Made by a program: the position numbers and the translations under genes. Shown here piece by piece: positions 44,423 to 52,939 of a stretch of 64,000 bases of DNA. The stretch covers positions 1 through 64,000 of the forward strand of contig NZ_JAJCIC010000004.1 of assembly GCF_020554865.1 (NCBI RefSeq), given 5' to 3'. Numbering within the stretch: position 1 is the first letter of the stretch; each line of letters begins with the position of its first letter. The notes beneath the pieces were generated by a model that worked only from the letters and a program-made list of their open reading frames with translations, did not search any database and had not been told where the DNA came from. The DNA comes from Lacrimispora sp. 210928-DFI.3.58 (GTDB lineage Bacteria > Bacillota > Clostridia > Lachnospirales > Lachnospiraceae).

Positions 44423-45691
44423 TTATTCCCCATAAGCAGAGTACGGAATCTCATCTGCAGAGCCATTTACCATATCCATGGCTGTCACGATCCCGCCATT
44501 GCCTTTCAGGTAAAGGATATTGCGCAGCCCGCGCCTTTTTGCCATCTCCCTGTAAGCTTCAAGAACAGCCCCTTCCTTCCGCTTCATAGTCTGGACTGCC
44601 ATGCCCTTTTTCCGAAGAAGCTGGCTTAAGGCCAGGGCCTTCCCCCTGGCAGATGCCTCATACAGGACAATGGTATTTACCAGAGTCACCGGGGTATCGA
44701 TATTCTGCCGGGACAGGGCGGCCATGAGCTGGTCTACCACAATGGCAAAGCCCACAGCAGGGGTATCCTTTCCAAACTGCACCAAAAGCTTGTCATAACG
44801 TCCGCCTGTGACAATATAATCTCCTGTGCCATAGGTGTAGGCCTTAAAGATAATGCCTGTGTAATACTGGTATTTGCTGATCATACCCAGATCGTAGGAC
44901 ACATAGGAGGAAAGGCCGCAGCTCTCCAGGATCTCGTGTACCTCCTCTAAACGGCTGATCGCCGCCAGGGCATCCGGGTTCTCTGTAAGGCCTCTGGCTG
45001 TCTTTATCTGCTCAATGGAGCCAAAGAGCTCCGGCATTTTTAAGAAGGCCTCCTTTAAAGACGGTTCCATCTCCTGGTTCTTTAAAAGCTCCTCCACACC
45101 GAAATTGTTCTTATTCTCAATGAGCTGGTTTAGCTCCTGCTCGACCTCTTCCTCCAGCCCTGCCTCTTTTAGGAGACTCCTGTAAAATGCCACCTGGCCC
45201 AGCTCCACCTGGAAATCCTCAAGGCCTGCTGCCTTTAAGCTGTCGATCACCAGAGCAATGACTTCCGCATCTGCATCTGCGCTGTCGTCTCCTATGAGCT
45301 CTGCGCCGGATTCTGCCCGCTCCTTTAAGCGTCCCTGGTAGCTGCTGTTATTCTTAAACGTACGCTCTAAGTAGCACAGGCGAAGAGGCATCTCCTCATC
45401 TGCAAAATATTTGGCAACACACCTTGCCACGGCCGGAGTCATATCCGGCCTCAAGACCAGGGTATTATTATCCCTGTCAAAAAATTTGAACATCTCCTGG
45501 GAGCTGACGCTTCCTCTGTCCTTGCTGAAGATATCGAAAAATTCAAAGCTGGGGGTCTGGATATGCTCATAGCCATAGAGATATAAGGTGTCCAGGATCT
45601 TGTTCTGCACTGCCAGCTTTTTCCTGCATTCTGCATTGTAACTATCCCTGACTCCCTCAGGAGTGTGGATCAGCTTGTTTTTTCTTGTCAT
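44423..45691 (-). CDS. hisZ: ATP phosphoribosyltransferase regulatory subunit HisZ
   Basis: 422-residue histidyl-tRNA-synthetase-like protein that lacks aminoacylation and confers histidine feedback control on short HisG. Class II motif 2 ([21 protein letters not shown]) near 100 is changed from true HisRS, and motif 3-like segments ([21 protein letters not shown]) are near 297. Its position as first gene, directly upstream of hisG, supports HisZ over HisS. ACAGGTGG is the ribosome site. Confidence 0.94.
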   Translation of the reverse strand: MTRKNKLIHTPEGVRDSYNAECRKKLAVQNKILDTLYLYGYEHIQTPSFEFFDIFSKDRGSVSSQEMFKFFDRDNNTLVLRPDMTPAVARCVAKYFADEEMPLRLCYLERTFKNNSSYQGRLKERAESGAELIGDDSADADAEVIALVIDSLKAAGLEDFQVELGQVAFYRSLLKEAGLEEEVEQELNQLIENKNNFGVEELLKNQEMEPSLKEAFLKMPELFGSIEQIKTARGLTENPDALAAISRLEEVHEILESCGLSSYVSYDLGMISKYQYYTGIIFKAYTYGTGDYIVTGGRYDKLLVQFGKDTPAVGFAIVVDQLMAALSRQNIDTPVTLVNTIVLYEASARGKALALSQLLRKKGMAVQTMKRKEGAVLEAYREMAKRRGLRNILYLKGNGGIVTAMDMVNGSADEIPYSAYGE

Positions 45692-45780
45692 GTTATTCCA
45701 CCTGTCCGCATTGTCATATTGTCATTGAGCTACCTGCCTACTGCTTTCTCGTAGTAAAGTGATAATTCAATGACGCGCAT
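45692..45780 (-). promoter_or_regulatory. Leader of the his operon mRNA
   Basis: About 88 nt from the predicted start to hisZ. TCATTGA pairs with TCAATGA around an inner CTAC/GTAG stem. A small reading frame beginning ATGCGCGTC in this leader runs 16 codons into the hairpin; it holds no histidine codon run, so classical his attenuation is not evident. No T-box or known riboswitch core is visible. Confidence 0.4.
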
Positions 45781-45785
45781 GTTTC

Positions 45786-45814
45786 ATTATAGGAGATAAT
45801 GCTTCTGTTGTCAA
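45786..45814 (-). promoter_or_regulatory. Consensus promoter of the his operon
   Basis: TTGACA (45809-45814), 17-bp spacer, TATAAT (45786-45791) on the minus strand: a perfect match to the vegetative consensus at both boxes. Transcription would start near 45779. Confidence 0.92.
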
Positions 45815-45859
45815 TTGGTTTCCGCCTGGAGTTTCCGATAAAAGCATATTGCCGAACCG

Positions 45860-46408
45860 TTACTGCATGCCTTCATGGCCTCTCTGTTCCAGATCCCTTG
45901 CCAGCATTTCCAGATAATGCACCAGCATGTCACGGTGGGCACGGATGCGCCAGGTCTTGTCCACCTCATCATAGGTAAAGCTCTTCCTGCCGCCCTCCTC
46001 CATGCGCTTCCAGAAGGCCGCCACATGGGCAAAGGGAAGATAGTACATCTCATCCATGGAGGTGTAATACAGGATAATGAAGGCTATCCCGCCCTGGGCC
46101 TCGAATTCCCTCATAAACTGTATCTGGTGGGGATGGATATTTTGAAGGGGAAATGTCTTTGCCGCGCACTCCTTTGCATCAAAGCATACGGGGATCCCCT
46201 GTACAGCTCCTATGTAGTCCACCGTACTCTTCTGGTCAAAATAGGCCAGGGTGATGTGGCGGCTGCTCTTTTCGATCTCAATAGGGGTAATGGGGGTGGG
46301 GATCTTCTGTATCAGTCCCAGCTTTTTCTCCCGGTAGCTGTCATTTGTATGGTTGATCAAGTCCTCCAGGGTGGACCCCCTAAGCCCCCGCGTGTTCCAT
46401 GTTCCCAT
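45860..46408 (-). CDS. recU: Holliday junction resolvase RecU
   Basis: 182-residue homodimeric resolvase of Firmicutes that cuts Holliday junctions during recombination and chromosome segregation. N-terminal WNTRGLRGSTLEDLIN is the family's opening, the nuclease core has DQKSTVDYIGAVQGIPVCFDAKEC near 62-85 with catalytic Asp, Glu and Lys, and the stalk region lies between. The ATG at 46408 is chosen; a TTG 9 bp upstream is possible and closer to AAAGGA. Downstream 168 bp hold only the his promoter. Confidence 0.9.
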   Translation of the reverse strand: MGTWNTRGLRGSTLEDLINHTNDSYREKKLGLIQKIPTPITPIEIEKSSRHITLAYFDQKSTVDYIGAVQGIPVCFDAKECAAKTFPLQNIHPHQIQFMREFEAQGGIAFIILYYTSMDEMYYLPFAHVAAFWKRMEEGGRKSFTYDEVDKTWRIRAHRDMLVHYLEMLARDLEQRGHEGMQ

Positions 46409-46488
46409 AATGGCCAAAATGTCCTTTCCTACGTTGTCTTTGCCGAAAAGCCCTCACTGAGGCGCCTGCCTTAAGCGGAGGAATTTTC

Positions 46489-46965
46489 CTATAGTATAGC
46501 AGACGAAAGCGTTTTTGTAAAATGATGCTCCTGCCGCTGAAAGCCTATTTTCAGGTACAGGCCTTCCGCCATTTCAGAGGAATTTAATACAGCTCTTCCA
46601 GCTCCGTCCCTCTTTGCCTGCTCCAGGAGAAGCTCTGCCATGTGCCGGGCGATCCCCTGGCGGCGGAAGGCCTCGTCCACCCATATGCTGGTGAGCTGGG
46701 CGGTCTTTCCCAGGGGATTTTCGTTAGACGGCAGGGTCTCATAGTAATAGACCGTGGCCGTGGCGGCGATCCGGCCGCAGCTCTCCCCCAGAAGGGTGTG
46801 ACATTGTCCGGCGGTCATCTTCTCCTGGTAAAAATGGTGGATGGCCTCCCGGGCTTTGGGAGGCAGCTCCCTTTCGGAAAACAGACGCAAATCCTGCAGC
46901 CTCAGCTCAACCAGCATTTCCACCTCCTGCAGGGAGGCATAGCGATAATTCAAGGCTTCTTTCAT
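46489..46965 (-). CDS. GNAT family N-acetyltransferase
   Basis: 158-residue acyl-CoA-dependent acetyltransferase. Motif A is clear: QLTSIWVDEAFRRQGIARHM near 93-112 with the RRQGIA pyrophosphate loop, followed by AVLNSSEMAEGLYLKIGFQ. Substrate unknown. The ATG at 46965 has AAAGGAG just upstream; a longer frame from 47013 would overlap the previous gene. It overlaps nothing and follows the membrane protein by 13 bp. Confidence 0.9.
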   Translation of the reverse strand: MKEALNYRYASLQEVEMLVELRLQDLRLFSERELPPKAREAIHHFYQEKMTAGQCHTLLGESCGRIAATATVYYYETLPSNENPLGKTAQLTSIWVDEAFRRQGIARHMAELLLEQAKRDGAGRAVLNSSEMAEGLYLKIGFQRQEHHFTKTLSSAIL

Positions 46966-46978
46966 TGGTTTTCTCCTT

Positions 46979-48358
46979 TCATTTTTCCGTCTGCCCCATA
47001 TCCGTCTCAGCATCTCCCATAGGCGTAATGTACTGCATCGCGATCCTGTTCTCCGGCTTTGTGTCGCACAGATAAATAACTGTCAGAAAGATCCATTCAA
47101 GGGGCTTCATCATGATGTAGGTTATATCAGCTGCAAGAGGGCTGCGGATATGGCGGGCAATAGGATATCCGCAGGTGTCGTAGAAATAGCGGACCCTCCT
47201 GTGAAGGCCCGGAAGGCGCTCCTCCAATATCTGCTCAAAGGCATTGGCAATGCACAGCTGGCGGTTGACAATGACCCTATGCCCATGGCGCACCCCGAAC
47301 CGCAGGGGCTTTACCACCCTGCGGTGGCCTCCGGCGGCAGCTGTACAGAGGTAGTGTTCATCGTAATATATGTTCGGAGGAGATATCTGCTGCGACAGTG
47401 TCCACTGGCTTGTCTGTGTCCACGCCTCAATGATGCTGTCCGGCTTCTGCCCGATCAGTGTGAGAAGAGCGATCATAAGGCCGAGAAGCGGAAGCAGAAA
47501 AAGGAATGCCAGCCAGGGCCAGTTCTTCGAATCATACAGCAGGGCCCTTAAGGCGCCTGAGAGGCCTTTTGTTTTGAGGCTGTCATCTGCGCTGCTGCCT
47601 GCTTCCCCTCCTTTCGGATGCAGCTCCTGCCACTGCCCTATGACGCGGCGTATCTCCTTTGCTCCCAGCAGAAGGCAGTTCCACGGAAAGAGCTGCATGA
47701 GCAGTACGCCCAAGAAATCTCCCATATAATAAGGAGAGCCATCGGAATGAACGGTCTGCAGAATCCAGAGGATGCACACTCCTCCTCCCATATACACGGC
47801 CGAGATCGACAGGACTGTCAGAAGAGGCGGCTGCCTGCGCAGGGGCACAAGGCGCAGGATCAGGTATCCCAAAATTCCGATTGCTGCTAACGTTATGACC
47901 GTTGGCAGTGTCCATGTGGCAATGGGCGCATGAACCTGTTTATTGTACAGGGCCACATCCCAGTCCTTCCAGATGATCTCTGTGAATCCACTGATATAGA
48001 TCCAGCTCAAAAGCACCCCCAGGCCTACGGTCAAGCCTTCGGAAATGCCTTCCATGCTGCTCCTCTCCCGCTTTTCTCCTCTTTTCATAAGATAATAGAG
48101 GTTCAGGCAGGTCAGGGCCAGAGGGTAGCCAATGATCTCAGCAATGGCCGCCAGCGTAAGGCCGCCCATGATTCCCCGCGCCAGCAGCTCTGCCAGGCTC
48201 CAGAACAGGGATCCTCCGTTCCTGTACGCCTGCCCGCTCCCGCTGAGTGCAATGAGGGACGCCGGAAGCAGGACCACCCAGAGAATTGCCAATAGCAAAA
48301 AAGGCCCGCCAAACGCTCTTGCCGGGTTTTTCTTTATCCAGGAAAAAATCTTCTTCAT
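46979..48358 (-). CDS. Unknown multi-pass membrane protein
   Basis: 459 residues, not confidently recognised (possibly a DUF6688-like protein). About seven to eight hydrophobic helices occupy 1-310, including pairs at 18-40, 60-90, 110-130 and 290-312. The last 150 residues are soluble, with a conserved-looking core AAAGGHRRVVKPLRFG, RHGHRVIVNRQLCIANAFE and RRVRYFYDTCGYP that is probably the functional part; several His, Arg and Cys could form a site. AAAGGAG precedes the start. A diverged palindromic repeat lies 48 bp upstream. Confidence 0.85.
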   Translation of the reverse strand: MKKIFSWIKKNPARAFGGPFLLLAILWVVLLPASLIALSGSGQAYRNGGSLFWSLAELLARGIMGGLTLAAIAEIIGYPLALTCLNLYYLMKRGEKRERSSMEGISEGLTVGLGVLLSWIYISGFTEIIWKDWDVALYNKQVHAPIATWTLPTVITLAAIGILGYLILRLVPLRRQPPLLTVLSISAVYMGGGVCILWILQTVHSDGSPYYMGDFLGVLLMQLFPWNCLLLGAKEIRRVIGQWQELHPKGGEAGSSADDSLKTKGLSGALRALLYDSKNWPWLAFLFLLPLLGLMIALLTLIGQKPDSIIEAWTQTSQWTLSQQISPPNIYYDEHYLCTAAAGGHRRVVKPLRFGVRHGHRVIVNRQLCIANAFEQILEERLPGLHRRVRYFYDTCGYPIARHIRSPLAADITYIMMKPLEWIFLTVIYLCDTKPENRIAMQYITPMGDAETDMGQTEK

Positions 48359-48405
48359 CCTTACTCCTTTTTCTGCATGATGCCATTATTTTTCGCTTTA
48401 TCGCT

Positions 48406-48476
48406 AAGCCTGCATGCGCCCGGCGGGCGGACGCGCCACCGTATCGTGAAAGCCCGGCGGGCTCATTTGGCAGCCC
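48406..48476. repeat. Diverged inverted palindromic repeat, copy R5
   Basis: Read on the minus strand it gives GCCAAATGAGCCCGCC, then GGTGGCGCGTCCGCCC and GGGCGCATGCAGGCTT, matching the second half of the repeats at 18774 and 40586 in opposite orientation. It joins directly onto the broken lysR remnant, so insertion or deletion at this repeat may have removed the rest of that gene. Confidence 0.65.
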
Positions 48477-48538
48477 TTGAAAGCATACCAAAATCTGCAA
48501 AAGCAATAAGCTGTTCTAATTCCAAAAGATTCAGCATA
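48473..48538 (-). pseudogene. Remnant of a LysR-family regulator (N-terminus)
   Basis: With AAAGGAC upstream, the minus strand from 48538 reads MLNLLELEQLIAFADFGML, the standard opening of LysR-type helix-turn-helix domains. A run of four T at 48481-48484 (minus strand) then shifts the frame; removing one base restores SRAA, the next expected residues, after which the palindromic repeat begins. Only about 22 codons survive. It is divergent from the aldo/keto reductase remnant, a common regulator/target layout. Confidence 0.7.
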
Positions 48539-48641
48539 ACATGTCCTTTCCTGCTATTTACTTTGTGAAAGGCATATTTCATAATTGATATTGTACTTTC
48601 TTTGAATAACCTTGTAAACTATGAATTGTAGAAAGGATGTG

Positions 48642-48689
48642 TAACTGTTCAATAGGTCTGCGCACTTGCTGCGCTGGCCATAAGATGAC
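48642..48689 (+). repeat. Solo copy of the 48-bp repeat seen at 33071-33118
   Basis: Starts TAACTGTTCAATAGGTCTG and contains GCGCA-CTTGC-TGCGC. It differs from the inverted copy at 33071-33118 at only about four positions. It lies 24 bp before the aldo/keto reductase remnant, in its promoter region. Confidence 0.8.
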
Positions 48690-48713
48690 TTATACAAATA
48701 GAAGGTACACGAT

Positions 48714-48853
48714 ATGGAATATGTAACGCTGAACAATGGCATCAAAATGCCCAAATTGGGATATGGCGTATACCAGCCCCCGCCGGAGGAAACAGAGCGT
48801 TGTGTAAGAGAAGCGATTGAAATTGGCTGCCGCATCATAGCTACCGCGCAATG
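48714..48853 (+). pseudogene. Remnant of an aldo/keto reductase gene (N-terminus)
   Basis: The first 47 codons encode MEYVTLNNGIKMPKLGYGV and continue through PPPEETERCVREAIEIGCR to ATAQ, the typical opening of an NADPH aldo/keto reductase (family about 280 residues). After about 48853 the reading frame continues but with no resemblance to the family, and no catalytic Tyr/Lys/His is present, so the rest has been lost. The following 100 bp are of unknown origin. Confidence 0.75.
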
Positions 48854-48962
48854 GAGGAAGCCCATATTTTACCATACCATCATTTCCTGTTGTGAAAATG
48901 ATATCCTTCCTTGCAGATGCCGTCAATGGGGAGGGGTTCATAAGGGCAGAAAAAATGAAAGC

Positions 48963-48990
48963 CCCAGGGCTGCAGCTCTGGGGCAAATTA
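48963..48990 (-). terminator. Terminator after the MerR regulator gene
   Basis: GCCCCAGGGC/GCTCTGGGGC hairpin with a TGCA loop. On the minus strand it is followed by TTTCATTTTTT, and on the plus strand by AATTATTTTT, so it may work both ways. It lies about 50 bp past the merR stop. Confidence 0.8.
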
Positions 48991-48992
48991 TT

Positions 48993-49034
48993 TTTCTGCA
49001 ATGGGAGTTCAGGGGCAAGGCCCTTGAACCGGAA
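48993..49034. repeat. Hairpin repeat, second copy of 99-140
   Basis: 42 bp differing from 99-140 at about six positions. The stem is TTCAGGGGC/GCCCTTGAA here and TTCGAGGGC/GCCCTCGAA-like there, so one G-C pair is replaced by A-T and another position becomes a G-T pair. Lies between the merR stop and its terminator. Confidence 0.75.
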
Positions 49035-49035
49035 T

Positions 49036-49836
49036 CTATTTCTTTACCGGGAAAAAGATCTCCGTCACCCACTCATCCGGCGGTACATTGTCAAAATGGG
49101 CCTTCACATAGATTTCGTAGGGCATTCCGGACATTTTGTAGCCGTTGGCATTCATCCAGGATACGATAGCGCCGTATGCGTCAGGCAGGCCGGAGTAAGG
49201 GCCCTTGTGAATGGTAGTGGCACACAGACAGGGCGGCAGGATGACCTCCGCCTTCTCACGCTCTTTAATGCCTACTCCAACCTCGATATCACTGTAGGCC
49301 GGATCAAATTCCTGATCGTGGTACATTGCCATGACAATACCGTCTGCTGTGAGATGCTCCCTTGCGATCTTCTCATAGATCTTTCCATAATAGATACCAA
49401 ATTCCTCCACTGACATCTTCTGGCGCTTTGTAAGGAGCACCAGCTCCTTTGATTCTTTTACGATGATTTCATATTGATTCTGATAGTTCATAATATCACC
49501 TGTCCTCTTAAAATCCTCCAGATGGAGTCCCATTTCCCGTATGGTAAGGGCAAGGTGTTCCATCTGCCGCTCCAAGCGGAATTTCTGGTTGGACAGCTGT
49601 TTTTGCAGCTGCCGGTTATCAGTAATAGCAAGCAGCTTCTGAATGTCCATCAGAGAGAATCCGTACCGCTTCAGCCTGCCGATCAGCAGCATTGTCCCTA
49701 TCTGGGAATCCTCGTAATAGCGGTAACCATTTAGTTCATCTGTCTTCTGGGGCATTAACAGCCCGATCTTCTCATAGTGGCGCAGCGTCTTCACACTTAC
49801 CCCGCATACCTTTGACATTTGTCCAATACTCAGCAT
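49036..49836 (-). CDS. MerR-family regulator with GyrI-like effector domain
   Basis: 266 residues. N-terminal MerR helix-turn-helix (LSIGQMSKVCGVSVKTLRHYEKIGLL, shortened here to motif SKVCGVSVKTLRHYEK near 8-23), a coiled-coil dimerisation helix near 75-120 and a GyrI/AraC-E-type drug-binding domain from about 125. Such proteins (BltR/BmrR/TipA type) bind hydrophobic cationic compounds and activate efflux genes, often also their own. The ATG at 49836 is preferred over 49854 because GGAG lies 8 nt upstream. Its promoter has a 19-bp spacer. The remnant genes next to it give no target. Confidence 0.88.
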   Translation of the reverse strand: MLSIGQMSKVCGVSVKTLRHYEKIGLLMPQKTDELNGYRYYEDSQIGTMLLIGRLKRYGFSLMDIQKLLAITDNRQLQKQLSNQKFRLERQMEHLALTIREMGLHLEDFKRTGDIMNYQNQYEIIVKESKELVLLTKRQKMSVEEFGIYYGKIYEKIAREHLTADGIVMAMYHDQEFDPAYSDIEVGVGIKEREKAEVILPPCLCATTIHKGPYSGLPDAYGAIVSWMNANGYKMSGMPYEIYVKAHFDNVPPDEWVTEIFFPVKK

Positions 49837-49885
49837 CTGACACTCTCCATTCATACTCTGTTTGCTCTGATCCGGATCTGTGTAC

Positions 49886-49916
49886 AGTATAAGCCATGAC
49901 CTAAGGGACGAGTCAA
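49886..49916 (-). promoter_or_regulatory. MerR-type promoter with 19-bp spacer
   Basis: TTGACT (49911-49916) and TATACT (49886-49891) on the minus strand are separated by 19 bp rather than 17, the classical geometry of promoters untwisted by MerR activators. The -35 overlaps the stop of the upstream YitT gene. Predicts autoregulation of this merR gene. Confidence 0.7.
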
Positions 49917-50494
49917 GTATTTTTAGCTGCCTGTCTATTTTTCAAAAGCATATCCAGCGTCAGCGTCTGTATCCCGGTAAACAGGATCCCCAGTGCCACA
50001 GAGGCAGCGCCATAGCTTGATGCCCCTAAAAGCAGCACGCACACATTGATTCCTCCCATTACTACCGCTACATTGACTCTGGGATTCTTTTTTTTCAGGA
50101 TCAATGCAATCGTGTCAAAGCTGACAGCCGTTGCCTGCTGGCTGATGCACAGATAGTAGCCCCAGCCTACCAGCAGGGCTGCTGCCAAAGCAGCCGGAAG
50201 GCGTATCGGGATCAGGCAGATATGAAGAGAATGGAAGATGGAGAAGGACACCATATAGCTGATACCGCCGATCAAGGTTCCTTTCACGTAATGCCCTCCT
50301 AAAAAAACATAGCTTAACCCCATAAACAAAAGCATTATTCCATCTGCTACCACCGCCGTATCCCATCCCAGCATCCCAGAAAGGACCATGGAAAAGCTGG
50401 TAACTCCCCCATTGATGATCCTGTTTGGGACAGCCAGAAAAGCATATGCAAATGTCATCAGGACATTCCCGAAAATAATCTTTATGATCCTCAT
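49913..50494 (-). CDS. YitT/YczE-family membrane protein
   Basis: 193 residues, about five transmembrane helices, opening with FGNVLMTFAYAFLAVPNRIINGG. Family of small membrane proteins of unknown function widespread in Firmicutes. It lacks the large C-terminal domain of long YitT proteins. Its ATG overlaps the TGA of the symporter gene (ATGA), so it is read right after it. Last gene of the MFS/isomerase/symporter operon. Confidence 0.85.
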   Translation of the reverse strand: MRIIKIIFGNVLMTFAYAFLAVPNRIINGGVTSFSMVLSGMLGWDTAVVADGIMLLFMGLSYVFLGGHYVKGTLIGGISYMVSFSIFHSLHICLIPIRLPAALAAALLVGWGYYLCISQQATAVSFDTIALILKKKNPRVNVAVVMGGINVCVLLLGASSYGAASVALGILFTGIQTLTLDMLLKNRQAAKNT

Positions 50495-51842
50495 TGCTCT
50501 TTCTTCTGCTTTTTAAAAAAATCCTTTGTCTGCTCTCTTACCTTTGGCCACAGGATCACGATCGCGATCAGATTCGGTATTGTGAGAAGCCCCAGGGCAA
50601 TATCCTGGATGGTCCATACAAGCTCGATCTCCAGCAGAGCGCCCACGATACAGAAGCAAGGAAATACGTACTTAAACTTCTCTGCTGTGGAGCGTCCAAA
50701 CAAAAAGTTCAGCCCTACAAAGCCGAAATACCACTGGCTCATAAGCGTAGTGACGCAGAACAGGAGAAGGCTGAGCGCAACCACATAGCGCAAAGGCTCC
50801 CACACACTCGCAAAGGCGTTGATCGCAAGGACATTTCCGGTGCACCGGAATCCAGCACCCCTGTCACGCCCAGCACAAGGCCTGTAATACTGCACAGCAC
50901 AAAGGTGTCCAAAAACACTTCCGTAACTCCGGTAAGTCCTTGCTCCACAGGATGGTCCACGCACGCAGAGGAATGGATAACAGGCGCAGAGCCCTCGCCG
51001 GCTTCATTGGAATACAGTCCTCTCGCCACGCCGCGCTGCATGGCAACGATCATGCTTCCTGCCGCACCTCCTGCTGCCGGCCTGAGCCCCCAAGCGCCCA
51101 GCAGGATATCGGAGATGACCTGAGGAACTTTCGTGATATTGGCTATGATGATCAAAAGGCCTCCTGCCACGTAGATGCTGGCCATCACTGGGACCATTTT
51201 CTGGGTAACATGTGCAAGACGTTTCAAGCCGCCCACTGTAATGATAAAGATCACAAGGACCAGCAGCAATCCCGTAAGCAGGTAAGGAACGCCAAAATTC
51301 TCCTTCAATACACCGCCGATGGTATTGGACTGTATGAAGTTTCCGCTGATGATCTGGATCACCATACAGGCAGCGCAGATAGCTGCCAGCCACGGGGCAT
51401 GGATGCCATTTTTGATATAGTACATGGGGCCTCCGACGTAAGCACCCGTCTCATCCTTTTGCCGGTAGAGCATACCCAGAACGATCTCCCCATATTTCGT
51501 GGCCATTCCCACAAAGGCAGCCACCCACATCCAGAAGATCGCTCCCAGCCCTCCTGTCAAAACAGCAGTGGACACACCTACGATGTTCCCGCTGCCAACA
51601 CAGGAGGCAACTGCCGTACACAGGGACTGGAAGGAAGTGATCGTCCCCTCCTCCTCTTTTTCCTTTTTCCGGGCAAAGAAGGGCTCCCAAAGGGTTTTCT
51701 TCATGATATAAGAAAAATACCGTATCTGGACTCCTCCTGTGACCACTGTATACAGGATCCCCACACCCAGCAATACAAACAACAGCCAATCTCCCCAAAG
51801 CCAGCTGCTGAAAACTGCTAATCCATCCGCCAACTTCTCCAT
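50491..51842 (-). pseudogene. Sodium:alanine symporter (AGCS family), frameshifted
   Basis: Amino-acid:cation symporter. The first frame runs from 51842 (GGAGG upstream) with the family motifs CVGSGNIVGVSTAV near 75, GGPMYYIKNG near 140 and ARGLYSNEAGEGSAP near 275 to SGAPE. The sequence then continues in the next frame as VLAINAFASVWEPLRYV to the stop at 50491. Adding one A to the AAA run at 50834-50836 (minus strand) restores a full protein of about 450 residues. Either a true loss-of-function mutation or a homopolymer sequencing error; the reading frame is otherwise intact and bears no other damage. Confidence 0.88.
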
Positions 51843-51871
51843 CGTTTTCCCTCCTTGCTGCCCCCATAGGC

Positions 51872-52915
51872 TTATTTCTCGAAATACTCCCTGCACAGTT
51901 CTTTGGCATATTCTGCGCTGCGTCTTGCACCCGCCATCTGCTTTGCTAAAAGCTCCTCCAGAAGCTCATTTGATACTTCATGGGGATAATAATACTGTCC
52001 CGGCTTTACCTTATCCAGATCATACAGGGGCGCCTCTACCTGAAAGCATCCCTCTCCTACATCTGAAACGCCTCCCATTCCCTTTGAACGCTTAAACTGT
52101 GCACAGTATGGATAGCACATTTCTACATTCAGCCGCGCAATGGGCGAGTTCTCCAGCATGATGTCCAAGCACTCCCTCAGATCAATATTGCCCTCTCCTG
52201 CCGGCACACCGCATACCACATACCCATACTTATCCTCCGGACAGGGAATGACGATATGATCCTTAAAATGTGTCGTAATGGTATAGGGTGCCATGTTCCT
52301 TGCTGCCTTGGCCGGTTCCTCCCACACCATCATCGCATTGCCAAAATCGTAGTGGAGGCCGATCCAGGGAGAATTCACCTGTTCCATCACATGTACCAGT
52401 TCCTCCGATGTCTCATATTCGTGATTTTCAAGTGCCAGCCTGATCCTGTATTTTTTTAATACCGGAATGATATTCTTCAGGGAGATGACCGCCTGGTCAA
52501 ATACGATGGGATCAAAATCCAGCCTGACCTTTCCGAGATCATATTTTCCTTCTCCTCCGCTGTTTCTTTCCTCGCCGCAGTTTAAGGTGATCGGGATATA
52601 CGTTCTGATGATGTCGGCCCCGATAGCGTCCGCTACCTTGATCACCTTGAGAAGATGCTCATACTCCAGGCCCTTTGTTGCCAGCTCTGCATACATGTTG
52701 TATTTCTGCAGAAGTTCCCTTACCTTCTTAAGATGCTGCGGCTGGATGTTGTCCAGGGTTCCCCATTCGGGGTTCAGATTATAGTCTTTGATCAGGTTGA
52801 TCATCACTCCGTCCAGACCAAATTCATGGGCAGTTTCTATAAAACCAAAAATATCCATCTTTTTATTTTGAAACCAGAGATGCAGGCTCTCTGTATCTAA
52901 ACCAATCTTTATCAT
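51872..52915 (-). CDS. Sugar phosphate isomerase/epimerase-like TIM-barrel protein
   Basis: 347-residue xylose-isomerase-like barrel (AP endonuclease family 2). Metal-ligand candidates are Glu in RLALENHEYETSEE near 158, His/Asp in GLHYDFGNAM near 187 and His in TTHFKDHIV near 212, then Glu in RLNVEMCYPYC near 258. Members epimerise or isomerise sugars and inositols or act on keto acids. ATG at 52915 is taken; a GTG nine bases upstream is possible. It sits between an MFS transporter and a symporter under a DeoR regulator, which suggests catabolism of a sugar or polyol-like compound; not more can be said. Confidence 0.85.
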   Translation of the reverse strand: MIKIGLDTESLHLWFQNKKMDIFGFIETAHEFGLDGVMINLIKDYNLNPEWGTLDNIQPQHLKKVRELLQKYNMYAELATKGLEYEHLLKVIKVADAIGADIIRTYIPITLNCGEERNSGGEGKYDLGKVRLDFDPIVFDQAVISLKNIIPVLKKYRIRLALENHEYETSEELVHVMEQVNSPWIGLHYDFGNAMMVWEEPAKAARNMAPYTITTHFKDHIVIPCPEDKYGYVVCGVPAGEGNIDLRECLDIMLENSPIARLNVEMCYPYCAQFKRSKGMGGVSDVGEGCFQVEAPLYDLDKVKPGQYYYPHEVSNELLEELLAKQMAGARRSAEYAKELCREYFEK

Positions 52916-52939
52916 AATCAACACCTTATTCCTTTCGTC

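Noticed and set aside
48853..48960. Coding remnant after the aldo/keto reductase stump
   Set aside because: Some frames look faintly protein-like, but none matches a family that could be recognised, so no call is made.
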